A DNA stretch of 64,000 nt from contig NZ_NXLQ01000002.1 of the NCBI RefSeq assembly GCF_003364195.1, positions 62,001 to 126,000 on the forward strand, in the 5' to 3' direction. This DNA comes from Helicobacter didelphidarum (GTDB taxonomy: Bacteria; Campylobacterota; Campylobacteria; Campylobacterales; Helicobacteraceae). Numbering within the stretch: position 1 is the stretch's first letter; each line of letters begins with the position of its first letter. Below the pieces are notes generated by a model. The model saw nothing but the letters and a program-made list of their open reading frames with translations, made no database searches and was not told where the DNA came from. Of the stretch, positions 29,073 to 38,206 are shown in pieces. The position numbers and the translations under genes were made by a program.

Positions 29073-31460
29073 ATGAGTAAAATTGATGAAAATTTAGGTG
29101 GAATTTTTGAAAAAGCCTTTAATCTTGTTGAAGACATGCATCATAATATCATGACGATTGAGCATGTTTTTTACACACTATTACGCAATCCCGCAGGGAA
29201 TGAATTAGTGAGTGCAACAGGTGCAAATGTAATACATCTTACGGAATCTATTATGGATTATTTAGAACGATATATTCCCAAAACAAAAATACCGAAACAA
29301 ATCGGAAATACGGATGCATTAAGAACTCCAAACCAAACACCCGCTTTTACGCGTGTATTTGATCAAATGATTACACATGCAAGATTAGCACATAAAACAA
29401 GTATAGGGATTGGAGATTTTTTTGTAGCTCTCATGCATGAGGAATCATGCTATTCAGCAAGGTTGCTCAATGGACAAGGTATTAGCGTGAGTGAAGTATT
29501 ACGAGTGGTTGTGGATTTTGATTATCATGAGAATAATAAAACAACAAAGATAAAAGATTCTGCAAATCAGCTTGAAAAATATGCAAAAAACCTTAACAAG
29601 CTTGCAATAGAAGGTAAAATTGATCCCCTCATTGGTAGAGATCATGAAATTAATCAAATTTCGCAGGTCCTCTGCCGTCGTAAAAAGAATAATCCAATCC
29701 TACTTGGTGAAGCTGGTGTTGGTAAAAGTGCTATTGTAGAAGGTTTAGCATTGCGTATTGTGCAAGGCAATGTTCCAAAAAAGTTACTTGATAATGTCAT
29801 TTATTCAGTCGATATTAGCTCTGTTATTGCTGGAACAAAATATCGTGGTGAATTTGAAACGCGTATCAAAAAAATTCTTGCGGAAATTGAAAAAGATAAG
29901 AATACAATTATCTTTTTTGATGAGATTCACATGATTGTCGGAGCAGGACAATCTCATGGTGGAGGAATGGACTTCTCAAATCTCTTAAAACCGATGCTTG
30001 GCACAGGAAAACTTCGTTGTATAGGAGCAACAACAACAAGTGAATATAAAACTTCTTTCGATAAAGATAAAGCATTAGCAAGAAGATTTACACAGATTCA
30101 AATTGATGAACCAAACGAAGAGGAGTGCTTACAGATTCTACAAAAAATTGCTCCCCTTTATGAAAAATTCCATAATGTAACCTACGATCTGAATGCAATC
30201 AAAGCTTGCGTAACACTCTCAAGTAAATATATTACAGAGAAACATCTTCCTGATAAAGCTATTGACTTACTTGATGAGGCAGGAGCAAAAGCACAACTTA
30301 ATGAGTATGGAAATAAAACTACAAAAGAATCACAACAAGAAATAGATCAAAATGCTATAATACCACATAGCCCATCAGAATCAAATTCTCAAAATACTTC
30401 ATCTTCTCCTCATTCTTTGGAAGAAAAAAGTGAAAATCAAAACATAGAAAATATCCAACTTGCTTCCCACAAAATCATTACACAACATCATATTGAACTC
30501 TTAATGTCAGATATTACAAATATCCCAAAATCTACAATTAATGCAAACGAAAGTATGTTATTAAAAAATTTAGAATATTCTCTTAAAAAGCGTATATTCT
30601 CACAAGATAAAGCTATTGAAAAGATTGTTGAAAAAATAAAAATAAACAAAGCGGGATTAAGTGAGCTTAATCGTCCAATTGCAAGTTTTCTTTTTACTGG
30701 TCCTTCTGGTGTAGGCAAAACAGAGTTAAGCAAAGAATTGGCAAAGATTCTGGGTATCAAATTTGAACGCATTGATATGAGTGAATACGCAGAATCTCAT
30801 AGTATTAGTAAATTAATTGGATCTCCTGCTGGTTATGTGGGATATGAAGAAGGTGGGTTGTTAATCAATAAAATTCGATCTCACTCACATTGTGTTTTAT
30901 TACTTGATGAAATTGAAAAAGCACATAATGATGTATATAATATTTTATTGCAAATTATGGACTCTGCCATTTTAACAGATAATCAAAACAATAAGGCTGA
31001 TTTTAAAAATGTCATTTTAATTATGACAAGCAATGCAGGAAGTAAAGAAGGCAATTCCGTGGGATTTTTTGACACAACAATTAATCGTTCTGATAGAGCA
31101 CTTAAGGATACTTTCAGTCCAGAGTTTAGAAGCAGACTTGATGCAGTAATTACTTTTATGCCTCTTACAATAAATGATTTACAAAAAATTGCCCAAAAAT
31201 ATATTGCAGATTTGAATGCCAACCTACAAGAAAAAAATATTATACTAAAACTTACACAAAAGGCAGCAAAATTTATTGCACAACAATCCATCAATACCGA
31301 ACTTGGTGCAAGAGAAACAAAGAGGCTTATCGACACATCAATCAAACTGCCATTAAGCAATGAAATTTTATTTGGTGATTTACGCAAAGGAGGAATGGCA
31401 AATATTATAATAAAAAAAGATTCTATTACCTTAGAAGTAGTCAAAGAAAAAACAATATAA
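29073..31460 (+). CDS. clpA: ATP-dependent protease ATPase subunit ClpA
   Basis: The AAA+ unfoldase that feeds ClpP. The 795-residue protein has the Clp N-domain (about 1-145, [15 protein letters not shown]), first ATPase with [15 protein letters not shown] and a Walker [13 protein letters not shown], and second ATPase with [15 protein letters not shown] and [19 protein letters not shown]. An IGF/IGL-type ClpP loop should follow the second Walker B; I did not find an unambiguous one. Between the two ATPase domains (about residues 415-475) is a Ser/Asn/Gln-rich linker longer than in E. coli. The ribosome site is weak, so translation may depend on clpS. Confidence 0.95.
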   Translation: MSKIDENLGGIFEKAFNLVEDMHHNIMTIEHVFYTLLRNPAGNELVSATGANVIHLTESIMDYLERYIPKTKIPKQIGNTDALRTPNQTPAFTRVFDQMITHARLAHKTSIGIGDFFVALMHEESCYSARLLNGQGISVSEVLRVVVDFDYHENNKTTKIKDSANQLEKYAKNLNKLAIEGKIDPLIGRDHEINQISQVLCRRKKNNPILLGEAGVGKSAIVEGLALRIVQGNVPKKLLDNVIYSVDISSVIAGTKYRGEFETRIKKILAEIEKDKNTIIFFDEIHMIVGAGQSHGGGMDFSNLLKPMLGTGKLRCIGATTTSEYKTSFDKDKALARRFTQIQIDEPNEEECLQILQKIAPLYEKFHNVTYDLNAIKACVTLSSKYITEKHLPDKAIDLLDEAGAKAQLNEYGNKTTKESQQEIDQNAIIPHSPSESNSQNTSSSPHSLEEKSENQNIENIQLASHKIITQHHIELLMSDITNIPKSTINANESMLLKNLEYSLKKRIFSQDKAIEKIVEKIKINKAGLSELNRPIASFLFTGPSGVGKTELSKELAKILGIKFERIDMSEYAESHSISKLIGSPAGYVGYEEGGLLINKIRSHSHCVLLLDEIEKAHNDVYNILLQIMDSAILTDNQNNKADFKNVILIMTSNAGSKEGNSVGFFDTTINRSDRALKDTFSPEFRSRLDAVITFMPLTINDLQKIAQKYIADLNANLQEKNIILKLTQKAAKFIAQQSINTELGARETKRLIDTSIKLPLSNEILFGDLRKGGMANIIIKKDSITLEVVKEKTI

Positions 31461-31684
31461 AAATATAAACTTGAGATTTAATAATGCTATGTAATAATTC
31501 TATTTTTACTAAATATTACTACATTATTTATAAAAATTTTATATGAATAGTTCAATGATTATAACCACATTGAATTGGTAAAAAAGAATCATTAAATATC
31601 TAAAATCATAGATAAAAACTACAATTTAGTTTATTTGAATCTGCTATACTGCTAACATTAATCAAAATAGTTATAAGGATGAAT

Positions 31685-31927
31685 ATGCAAGTTTTGGATA
31701 AGAATTTTCAAATCATTGGTGGCATTGGTGTATGTTGTTTTCCAGAACATGGAGAAGATATGCTACAAAAATGCACAAACCATGTGCGATTGCATGGTAT
31801 TTTACCTCAAGTTGTTTATTTAAAATCTGAAACTCCAAGTGATAAGAAATGGCTTGGTGGTAATACTGAAAAATTTTATTATAATGGAAGGAACATTGTA
31901 GAAGTAGATGAAAACGATTTAATGTAA
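31685..31927 (+). CDS. Small conserved-looking protein of unknown function
   Basis: An 80-residue protein (MQVLDKNFQIIGGIG at the start, ending VDENDLM) with two adjacent Cys (GVCCFPEHGED), a third Cys (MLQKCTNH) and three His, which could bind metal. I do not recognise it. The start is placed at the ATG at 31685 because AAGGA at 31675-31679 is five bases before it; the ATG at 31679 overlaps that site. It stands alone, 220 bases after clpA, and is followed by a short gene-free spacer. Confidence 0.6.
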   Translation: MQVLDKNFQIIGGIGVCCFPEHGEDMLQKCTNHVRLHGILPQVVYLKSETPSDKKWLGGNTEKFYYNGRNIVEVDENDLM

Positions 31928-32076
31928 TTTTGTCCTGATATAATATTTATATAACCCTATGTAATTTTTAATGATGTATAAAAATTACATAGTAAAATGG
32001 TTATTAAGGAAAAATAAAATCCTTGATTTATAAATAATTAATCCTATTCAATAGGAAATAAAAAAATAACCAGAAA

Positions 32077-32607
32077 TTAGTTAGCTAAAAATTCATTCTT
32101 AAAAGCAACATAGCGAGTTGCAGAATTTGCTATCTCTTCTATCTCTTCAGGTTTTAACTCACGAATAAACTTTGCAGGATTCCCAAGTATCAATGACTTT
32201 GGAGGGAATTTTTTACCTTTTGTTACAACAGCACCAGCACCAACAATAGAATCTCTTCCAATCTCTGCTCCATCCATAATAATACTTCCCATACCAATTA
32301 AGCAATTATCATGAATATGACATGCATGAATAATGCAACTATGACCAATTGTTACATTCTCGCCAATAATTGTTGGATAACCACTATCTGGATTTCCTGC
32401 CTCTCTATGCCATACATGCACCATGCTTAGATCTTGGATATTAGTATTTTTCCCAATCCTAATATAATTAACATCACCACGCAAAACACAATTATACCAA
32501 ATCGATACATCATCATCAAGAAAAACCTCACCAATTACTTTTGCACCTTCACACAGCAACACATTTTTACCAATCTCTGGGGTATGATTTTTAAATTTAA
32601 TTAACAT
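32077..32607 (-). CDS. Gamma-carbonic-anhydrase-fold hexapeptide-repeat protein
   Basis: A 176-residue left-handed beta-helix protein of the YrdA/PaaY/gamma-carbonic anhydrase family, with repeated hexapeptides (IGENVTIGHS, IGMGSIIMDGAEIGRDSIVGAGAVV) and the conserved end ILGNPAKFIREL. Potential zinc His residues are at HVWH, GHSC and HACHIH. It forms trimers and may hydrate CO2, but many members have no proven activity. AAGGAG precedes the ATG. A 6-bp inverted repeat (TCCTAT/ATAGGA at 32042-32056) just past the stop may act as a weak terminator. It is transcribed in the same direction as msrA and dapE but with separate spacers. Confidence 0.88.
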   Translation of the reverse strand: MLIKFKNHTPEIGKNVLLCEGAKVIGEVFLDDDVSIWYNCVLRGDVNYIRIGKNTNIQDLSMVHVWHREAGNPDSGYPTIIGENVTIGHSCIIHACHIHDNCLIGMGSIIMDGAEIGRDSIVGAGAVVTKGKKFPPKSLILGNPAKFIRELKPEEIEEIANSATRYVAFKNEFLAN

Positions 32608-32686
32608 ATTTTCTCCTTATGTAATTCGACATATCTATTATACCATAATCTCTGATAACATAAATATCACTTTCTATTCACAATCT

Positions 32687-33340
32687 TTATAAAAGCAATG
32701 ATAAAGGTTGAAAAGCTTTAGAAATATCTATATGACAATATCCATTTGGATTTTTTTCAAGATATTTTTGATGATATGATTCTGCTAGATAAAAATTCTC
32801 TAATTCTAAAACCTCAACAACAATTCTACAATCATAGTATGGTTGTATAAAATTTGTAATAAAATCATTTATTTCTTGCAATCCAGCAGAATCTTGCAAG
32901 TAAATTCCACTTCTATATTGCGTGCCAATATCATTCCCTTGCTTATTAAGTGTTGTTGGGTTAATAATTGAGAAGAAGCGTGATAAGATACAATCAGGAA
33001 GTTGTGTTATTCCATAGAAGTTATAGAGATATTCTTGCGAATCTACTTCAATTTGTGTTCCACTTTTTACTGCATCTCTCTTTTTTTGATTCTCATAATT
33101 TTCTTGAATATTCTTACTTTTTGCACCTATTTCGGAACAAAGCCCAATCAATGTATCCTCATACACAATTTCAATTACTTCTGCTGCATTTGTTATTCCA
33201 GAACACACTTGCTGATAACTTGGATTGCTAATATGTGAATTTGCATATCCCACACGAGTAGAAATAATACCTTGCAATAAATCAAAATAACCTTGCATAC
33301 CCCAAAAACAACCACCTGCCAAATATACTATCTGTTTCAT
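32687..33340 (-). CDS. msrA: Peptide methionine sulfoxide reductase MsrA with an internal insertion
   Basis: Reduces the S-epimer of methionine sulfoxide. GCFWG with catalytic Cys near residue 11 and QGNDIGTQYRSGIY are diagnostic. The 217-residue length is about 40 more than a bare MsrA because a polar stretch (roughly residues 62-105, SEIGAKSKNIQENYENQKK onward) is inserted between VIEIVYE and the DPT-equivalent segment. That segment reads INPTTLNKQGND where the family usually has HDPT, so a normally conserved His is lost. There is no fused MsrB domain, unlike H. pylori Msr. AAAGGA precedes the ATG. Confidence 0.93.
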   Translation of the reverse strand: MKQIVYLAGGCFWGMQGYFDLLQGIISTRVGYANSHISNPSYQQVCSGITNAAEVIEIVYEDTLIGLCSEIGAKSKNIQENYENQKKRDAVKSGTQIEVDSQEYLYNFYGITQLPDCILSRFFSIINPTTLNKQGNDIGTQYRSGIYLQDSAGLQEINDFITNFIQPYYDCRIVVEVLELENFYLAESYHQKYLEKNPNGYCHIDISKAFQPLSLLL

Positions 33341-33438
33341 ACTTATCCTTTACTCTTATTACCATAATTTCCCATTTACACTCTATCTTTTCATAATACA
33401 ATAATAAATTTGCAAAATAACCCTATATTCTCCCTTGC

Positions 33439-34788
33439 TCATCTTTTAATTTGAAAACAGACTTCATTAAAATCCTTTAAACATCTTACAAAAATCTTTT
33501 CTAAGGATTCTATATCACTCAAAGACACACATTCATTAACTGCATGGATTCTATCATTGCAGACGCCAATCTCTACAACTTCTATCCCATATTCACTAAA
33601 AAATCTTGCATCACTTGTTCCACCACTTGTGCTAAGTTTAGGCATAATATTAATTTCTTTATATACACTCCCTTGTAATATTTCTATCAAATTAGAATCT
33701 GTTGTTAAGAAACTTTTGGAGCTTTGTTGTAACTCTAAATGATAAGGCAAACCATGCAAAACGACATCAATATAATCACGCACATTCTCCAAAGTAGTGC
33801 ATGTAGAATTTCTTACATTAAACATGATTTTAAGATGGCTTGGTGTTACATTTGTTGTTTCAATTCCCCCACGAATATCTGTAATTACAAGTTTTGAGGG
33901 GCTAAAGAAATTGTCTCCACAATCCAAATCATGCCCAGCAAGTTTTCCCAATCTCTCACCCAACATTTCAACAGGATTGTCGCATTTCTCTGGGTATGCA
34001 ACATGCCCTTGCTTCCCATCAATATAGATTACACCATTAATTGAGCCACGACGACCAACTTTAATTACATCTCCTGCATACATATCGCTTGTTGGTTCTG
34101 CCACAATTACATGTGTTGGCAACATATTCTTTTTCTTAAGAAATTCAAGCATATGTTTTGTGCCATAAATACCAGGACCTTCCTCATCACTTGTGAGCAG
34201 TATTGAATAAATTGCATTCTGCGTAAATAATTTAGGAGTTATAGATTGTTGTGGATTGTGATTCTTATTGTATATAGGGGATGATGAAGGATTGTGTTCA
34301 AAAAATATTTGTAATGCGGAAAGGAAACACGCTACTCCACCTTTCATGTCTTGCGCCCCTCTTCCATAAAGATGACCATCAAATAAAGTAGGCATAAATG
34401 GGGGGAATATCCATTGTCCTTTTTTTTCATTTTGCTCTGCTGTATTTATAGGAAATTGTATATTTGAATAATCTAACTTCTTTGCTTGTTCTAATACCAT
34501 TTGTTTCCATTTTTCTTCTCGATCAAATGGTGCAATCGCATTTCCTCCTGGTGGCACAACATCTATATGTCCAGCAAAACAAAAATGCTGGAATGTTTGA
34601 AATGCAAAAGATTCTTCGCAACCATCTGGAATACTATATAAGAAAAGATTTTTCACTCCATTTTGCTCTGCACTGATGACTTTAAAATGGGGCAGTAACA
34701 TTTTAATATATTCATACACATCACACTCGTTTGGAGTAATTGTTGGATACCAAATAAGATTATATAAAATAGATAATGCCCTTGTCAT
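33439..34788 (-). CDS. dapE: Succinyl-diaminopimelate desuccinylase
   Basis: Removes succinate from N-succinyl-LL-diaminopimelate in the lysine/peptidoglycan pathway. Di-zinc M20 peptidase-fold residues are visible: CFAGHIDVVPPG, GRGAQDMKGGVACFL, SDEEGPGIYGT (Glu pair) and TSGGTSDARFF, with the dimer-domain GRRGSINGVIYIDGKQGH. At 449 residues it is about 60-70 longer than usual DapE; extra polar stretches lie before GHLYGRGAQDM (about residues 95-130) and before ILLTSDEEG (about 170-195). AAGG precedes the ATG. It is a single gene. Confidence 0.95.
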   Translation of the reverse strand: MTRALSILYNLIWYPTITPNECDVYEYIKMLLPHFKVISAEQNGVKNLFLYSIPDGCEESFAFQTFQHFCFAGHIDVVPPGGNAIAPFDREEKWKQMVLEQAKKLDYSNIQFPINTAEQNEKKGQWIFPPFMPTLFDGHLYGRGAQDMKGGVACFLSALQIFFEHNPSSSPIYNKNHNPQQSITPKLFTQNAIYSILLTSDEEGPGIYGTKHMLEFLKKKNMLPTHVIVAEPTSDMYAGDVIKVGRRGSINGVIYIDGKQGHVAYPEKCDNPVEMLGERLGKLAGHDLDCGDNFFSPSKLVITDIRGGIETTNVTPSHLKIMFNVRNSTCTTLENVRDYIDVVLHGLPYHLELQQSSKSFLTTDSNLIEILQGSVYKEINIMPKLSTSGGTSDARFFSEYGIEVVEIGVCNDRIHAVNECVSLSDIESLEKIFVRCLKDFNEVCFQIKR

Positions 34789-34944
34789 TGCTTCTTACCT
34801 TATTTCAAATTTATTTTCTATAATAATTAAAAACATGGTTGATAAAATACCATAAAAAGTTTGAAGAATGCAATATGAATACATAATTTATCTAAATTCT
34901 ATCAACAATATTTATATAAAGTCATAAAATATATATATTTTTAC

Positions 34945-34952
34945 GATACAAT
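34945..34952 (+). promoter_or_regulatory. Probable tRNA-Glu promoter (-10)
   Basis: GATACAAT, giving a TACAAT -10 at 34947-34952, 23 bases before the mature tRNA. The -35 region is AT-rich and unspecific. Confidence 0.45.
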
Positions 34953-34975
34953 ACCAGCTTTAACTATAAAGTTTT

Positions 34976-35051
34976 GACCCTTTCATCTAGTGGCCAAGGA
35001 TACCACCCTTTCACGGTGGAAACGAAAGTTCAAATCTTTCAAGGGTCGCCA
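34976..35051 (+). tRNA. tRNA-Glu (anticodon TTC)
   Basis: A complete cloverleaf: acceptor GACCCTT pairs with AAGGGTC, anticodon stem CCACC/GGTGG encloses loop CTTTCAC (anticodon TTC), and the T stem GAAAG/CTTTC encloses TTCAAAT. The discriminator is G and CCA is encoded. It reads both Glu codons and, with the non-discriminating system implied by gatA, may have a Gln-related counterpart elsewhere. Confidence 0.95.
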
Positions 35052-35243
35052 TATTTATTTTTATCAAAAAATTTTATGAAAAAACAATAAAAACATAATT
35101 TTTTATTATAGATATCGCAACTTATTTCTCTTCAATCTTAATAAAATTTATAGAATAGAAAATATACTTTTACTGTAAACAAAAATATTTTAAATCTTTT
35201 TAATTTTCTTGATTAGATTAATACAAAATTAATTCTAACTTAC

Positions 35244-35296
35244 TATAATCTTACTTCGTATTTTGATAAAATTAAATTTTACCTTACAAATACGAA
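35244..35296 (+). promoter_or_regulatory. Promoter and palindromic operator of the small HTH gene
   Basis: A -10 TATAAT at 35244-35249 is directly followed by an inverted repeat TTCGTATTT (35255-35263) and AAATACGAA (35288-35296), nine perfect bases each side with 24 between. The left half-site covers the expected transcription start and the right one ends 29 bases before the ATG. This is the layout of a repressor operator for the gene itself. Confidence 0.5.
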
Positions 35297-35325
35297 ATAT
35301 TAATTTTTAATTCAATGAGGTTAGT

Positions 35326-35586
35326 ATGACAATTGAAAATTTCGAAAATCAACTTAGAATATTGAAACTTAAGAAAAAAGAGTTTGCTGCAATGGTGAAT
35401 GCTGGTTATACTGGTGTTGTAGGTTGGAATACTCGAGGGTCTACCCCGGAGTGGGTAGATAGTTGGCTAACTAATTATGCTAAAGCAAAAAAGTATGATG
35501 AAATTCGCAGAATCATCGAAGACAAACTTATTGCAGATGATAGGGAAGCTGATAAAGCACAAATCTATGGTGGTATGAATATATAA
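35326..35586 (+). CDS. Small HTH-like DNA-binding protein, probable regulator
   Basis: An 86-residue protein whose residues 13-50 read as a Cro/CI-type helix-turn-helix: KLKKKEFAAMVNAGYTGVVG then a basic/Trp-containing segment. The C-terminal part is charged (RRIIEDKLIADDREADKAQ). GAGG stands seven bases before the ATG. The upstream TTCGTATTT inverted repeat straddling its promoter suggests autoregulation. It is a single gene between tRNA-Glu and an unrelated reverse-strand gene; it could be a leftover of a mobile element at the tRNA, but no integrase or repeat of the tRNA end is visible. Confidence 0.7.
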   Translation: MTIENFENQLRILKLKKKEFAAMVNAGYTGVVGWNTRGSTPEWVDSWLTNYAKAKKYDEIRRIIEDKLIADDREADKAQIYGGMNI

Positions 35587-35799
35587 TGTTAGAATAACTT
35601 TGATTGTTTATATGCTCATTTTACTCGTGTAGATGTTATCTTTGTTTACATCGAAAAGACATTTATTGCATTCTTTTGAAAATCTAGGATTTTTACAAAT
35701 AAAATCTTATTGCTACAAGTTTATTGCATAAGTATAAAATTTAGGTATCTATATAATAAACTTTCACACAAAAATTTATATGTGTTATAAATCTCAATG

Positions 35800-37533
35800 T
35801 TACTTTCCTGTGCGATTCTGTGAAGTGATTTTTACTTCTAGAGAATCCTCATCATTTCCCATATACCCCACATTATAATAAATAATATATTGCGGAGACT
35901 TATCACCTTTTTTATCTTTCCAACCATGTCCAAAGTCTTCTAATACCTCTGTATAATAATTTGCCACACATCTTCTTGATCCTGTTTTGGAATCTCTTCC
36001 TTGAGCACGTATCTGGCTGATATGTGCAGTAAGTTTTGATATAACAAAATCTTGTGTTTCCTGCCATAGATTCATGAATCGTGTTTGAGCTTCTCGTCCT
36101 CGCACTCTCCCTTCTTCTTGCGAACGTATAAGTGCATGATATTCAAAACTAGCTTTTGCAATTTGCTCATGAACCACTAAGGCATCACATAAAGGAGGCT
36201 CTTTCACACTTTCTTTCATTGACTGCTGTTTTTTCATTTGAGCATGAAATGTTGCATAATCACTATTTGACTGTTGAATACTCTCGGCAATAATTCCAAT
36301 TGTTGGTTTATCATTTTTACACGAAACACGATATACGACACTATATATAGGAGACTTATCGCCTTTTTTATCTTTCCAACCATGTCCAAAGTCTTCTAAT
36401 ACCTCTGTATAATAACTTGCATTGCAAGTTCTTTGTTTTTTATCTGTGCTCAAACCATATTCCTTAATATTACTCACATGCGAAGTAAGTTTGGGTAATA
36501 TGGTGCTACGTGTTTGTCCCCATAATCTTAAGAAATCTTGTTTCGCACGCTCTCCTCTTGCTACTCTTTCCTCTTCTGCACGCACAAGAGCATGAGATTG
36601 CAGACTTGCTGCCGCAAGACTCTTTGAAATATTTAAATTGTTGCACACAGGTGCAACTTCACACAGCCCATTCTCTTGTTCCTCTTTTTGAGCAATAACA
36701 TTACGCACATAAGAATCTTGTTGTTTATCTGAATTATCAAGTCGATGTTTTGTTGTTTCTTTGTTTTTTTGTTTGTCGTCATAAGTATTCTGATATGTTG
36801 CCCTATCTTTAGTAGCTACGCGATTGTCTTGTTGAGAATCTTTACTACCACTAGATTCTGTTGCTCTATTAGCTTCTTTTTTTTTATTCTTTTGCTGATT
36901 AGAATCTTGTATTAGCTCTTGTTGTTTTTCTGTCTTAACAACTTGTGTAACTTGTTGTTTTTCCTCTTTTTTGTGTTCTCCATTTGTAGCTTTCATGCCT
37001 GAATGTCTATTACCTTGTTTTGGATTATTTTCTTTCTTATTGGAATCTTTTTTTATCTCATCTTGGCGTGGCACATCTCTCTTTTCTTGTTTTGTAGCAT
37101 TAGTCTGTATTACTCCTTGCGAATCTACAATGTTTTGGTTGATATTCTTTTGAGAATACTGTCTCTCATTGTTGGTAGTTTGTTGTGATTTTGTTTCTTG
37201 TTTCTTAATATTTTGTTGAACATTTTCTCTATCTTTTTGTTCTTGCATAACAGAATCTTTTTTTAATTGATTCTCAATATTATTCTGCTGAGATTTTTGA
37301 TTTTTAGATTCATCAAGAACAAGTTGTTGCGAATTAACTTCACTTTCATTTAATGCAACTTGTGTTGTAACATTATCGAATTGATTATCAGACACTGAAG
37401 AAGTTTCTTGTGTAGCTTCGGGCATAGGCAAACGCACATCTTGTGTATTATCTTGCGAACAACGATATACAATCAAACCCAATGCAATTGCAACAATAAT
37501 TCCTCCTATAATTCCTGTAACTTTTTTATTCAT
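35800..37533 (-). CDS. Membrane-anchored protein with Gln/Lys-rich stalk and two tandem copies of an unknown domain
   Basis: A 577-residue protein: one N-terminal membrane segment (residues 5-24, TGIIGGIIVAIALGLIVYRC), a disordered Gln/Lys/Asn/Ser-rich stalk (about 30-285), then two homologous domains of about 130 residues (about 292-425 and 445-570). Each has an early Cys (APVCNN; PPLCDA), a helix with HALVRAEEE or HALIRSQEE, a Leu-Trp pair (FLRLWGQT; FMNLWQET), a second Cys (TCNASYY; RCVANYY) and the shared block YYTEVLEDFGHGWKDKKGDK. The block is identical in both and its DNA is 69/71 identical, so the copies were recently homogenised or duplicated. AAAGGA precedes the ATG. I do not recognise the domain; the pairs of Cys suggest a disulfide and an extracytoplasmic location. 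Confidence 0.75.
   Translation of the reverse strand: MNKKVTGIIGGIIVAIALGLIVYRCSQDNTQDVRLPMPEATQETSSVSDNQFDNVTTQVALNESEVNSQQLVLDESKNQKSQQNNIENQLKKDSVMQEQKDRENVQQNIKKQETKSQQTTNNERQYSQKNINQNIVDSQGVIQTNATKQEKRDVPRQDEIKKDSNKKENNPKQGNRHSGMKATNGEHKKEEKQQVTQVVKTEKQQELIQDSNQQKNKKKEANRATESSGSKDSQQDNRVATKDRATYQNTYDDKQKNKETTKHRLDNSDKQQDSYVRNVIAQKEEQENGLCEVAPVCNNLNISKSLAAASLQSHALVRAEEERVARGERAKQDFLRLWGQTRSTILPKLTSHVSNIKEYGLSTDKKQRTCNASYYTEVLEDFGHGWKDKKGDKSPIYSVVYRVSCKNDKPTIGIIAESIQQSNSDYATFHAQMKKQQSMKESVKEPPLCDALVVHEQIAKASFEYHALIRSQEEGRVRGREAQTRFMNLWQETQDFVISKLTAHISQIRAQGRDSKTGSRRCVANYYTEVLEDFGHGWKDKKGDKSPQYIIYYNVGYMGNDEDSLEVKITSQNRTGK
35894..35964. repeat. 71-base direct repeat, copy A (within the duplicated-domain gene)
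   Basis: Matches 36350-36420 at 69 of 71 positions by direct comparison. It encodes the YYTEVLEDFGHGWKDKKGDK block of the C-terminal domain, while flanking parts of the two domains are much more diverged. Confidence 0.9.
36350..36420. repeat. 71-base direct repeat, copy B (within the duplicated-domain gene)
   Basis: Partner of 35894-35964, with two mismatches. It encodes the same block in the first of the two tandem domains. Confidence 0.9.
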
Positions 37534-38206
37534 AACTTAATCCTTTAATTTTGTATGAAATTGCATATTATACTTAACATATCCTATAATTATGCTGAAA
37601 AAAAATTACTTTTTTTGAAAAAAAATGAACATAGTAATATTATTTTGTTTATATTTATAGAAAAATCTTGAAATAAAAAATCATAAAAATATTTTCCAAA
37701 TTATATCACAATTCCGAAATATAAAAAACACAATATTATTTATTTTATTTCTGCAAAATTTTTTCTTTATATAGAATGCCCACCAATTTGTTTCTCTAGT
37801 CTTTACATTTTGAATTGTTGCATAAATTATATTGTTGTCCATTATCTGTAATAAGCACTGTGATGCAAACTTTTCATTTTATCACTTTCACACTATGAGA
37901 AAATAGGGAATATAGAATCAAATCTTTAAGATTCTCTATCAATAAAAACCTAATGTAAAACTTATTTTACACTTCGTAACAATACTTGTATAATCAAAAA
38001 AACTCTTTTAATTTTCCTATTCACATTCTATTTATTTTACTTGATAAATTCTTATAATCAAAGTATTACAACAACTTATCTTGTAAAATGAATAATATCC
38101 CTCTATTTCATTATTCTACAGAATTAATAAAAATCTGGTATAATATAAAATTTTAAATTTAAAATAAAAACACTATTAAGCAAATAATCAAAGCTAAGGT
38201 AAAATT
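37534..38206. other. Long divergent gene-free spacer upstream of nusA
   Basis: About 670 bases without a gene. It is extremely AT-rich near 37600-37760. A short inverted repeat AGAATC...GATTCT lies near 37915-37935. The nusA promoter (38136-38144) is at the right end. No tRNA or recognisable structured RNA was found; a small RNA cannot be excluded by eye. Confidence 0.4.
38136..38144 (+). promoter_or_regulatory. nusA promoter (extended -10)
   Basis: TGGTATAAT: an extended -10 with TATAAT at 38139-38144, 62 bases before the nusA ATG. The -35 region is not distinct, consistent with extended -10 use. Confidence 0.55.

Noticed and set aside
34976-35586. tRNA-Glu plus adjacent HTH gene as an integrated element
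   Set aside because: No integrase, no duplicated tRNA 3' end and no boundary change in composition within the next few kb.
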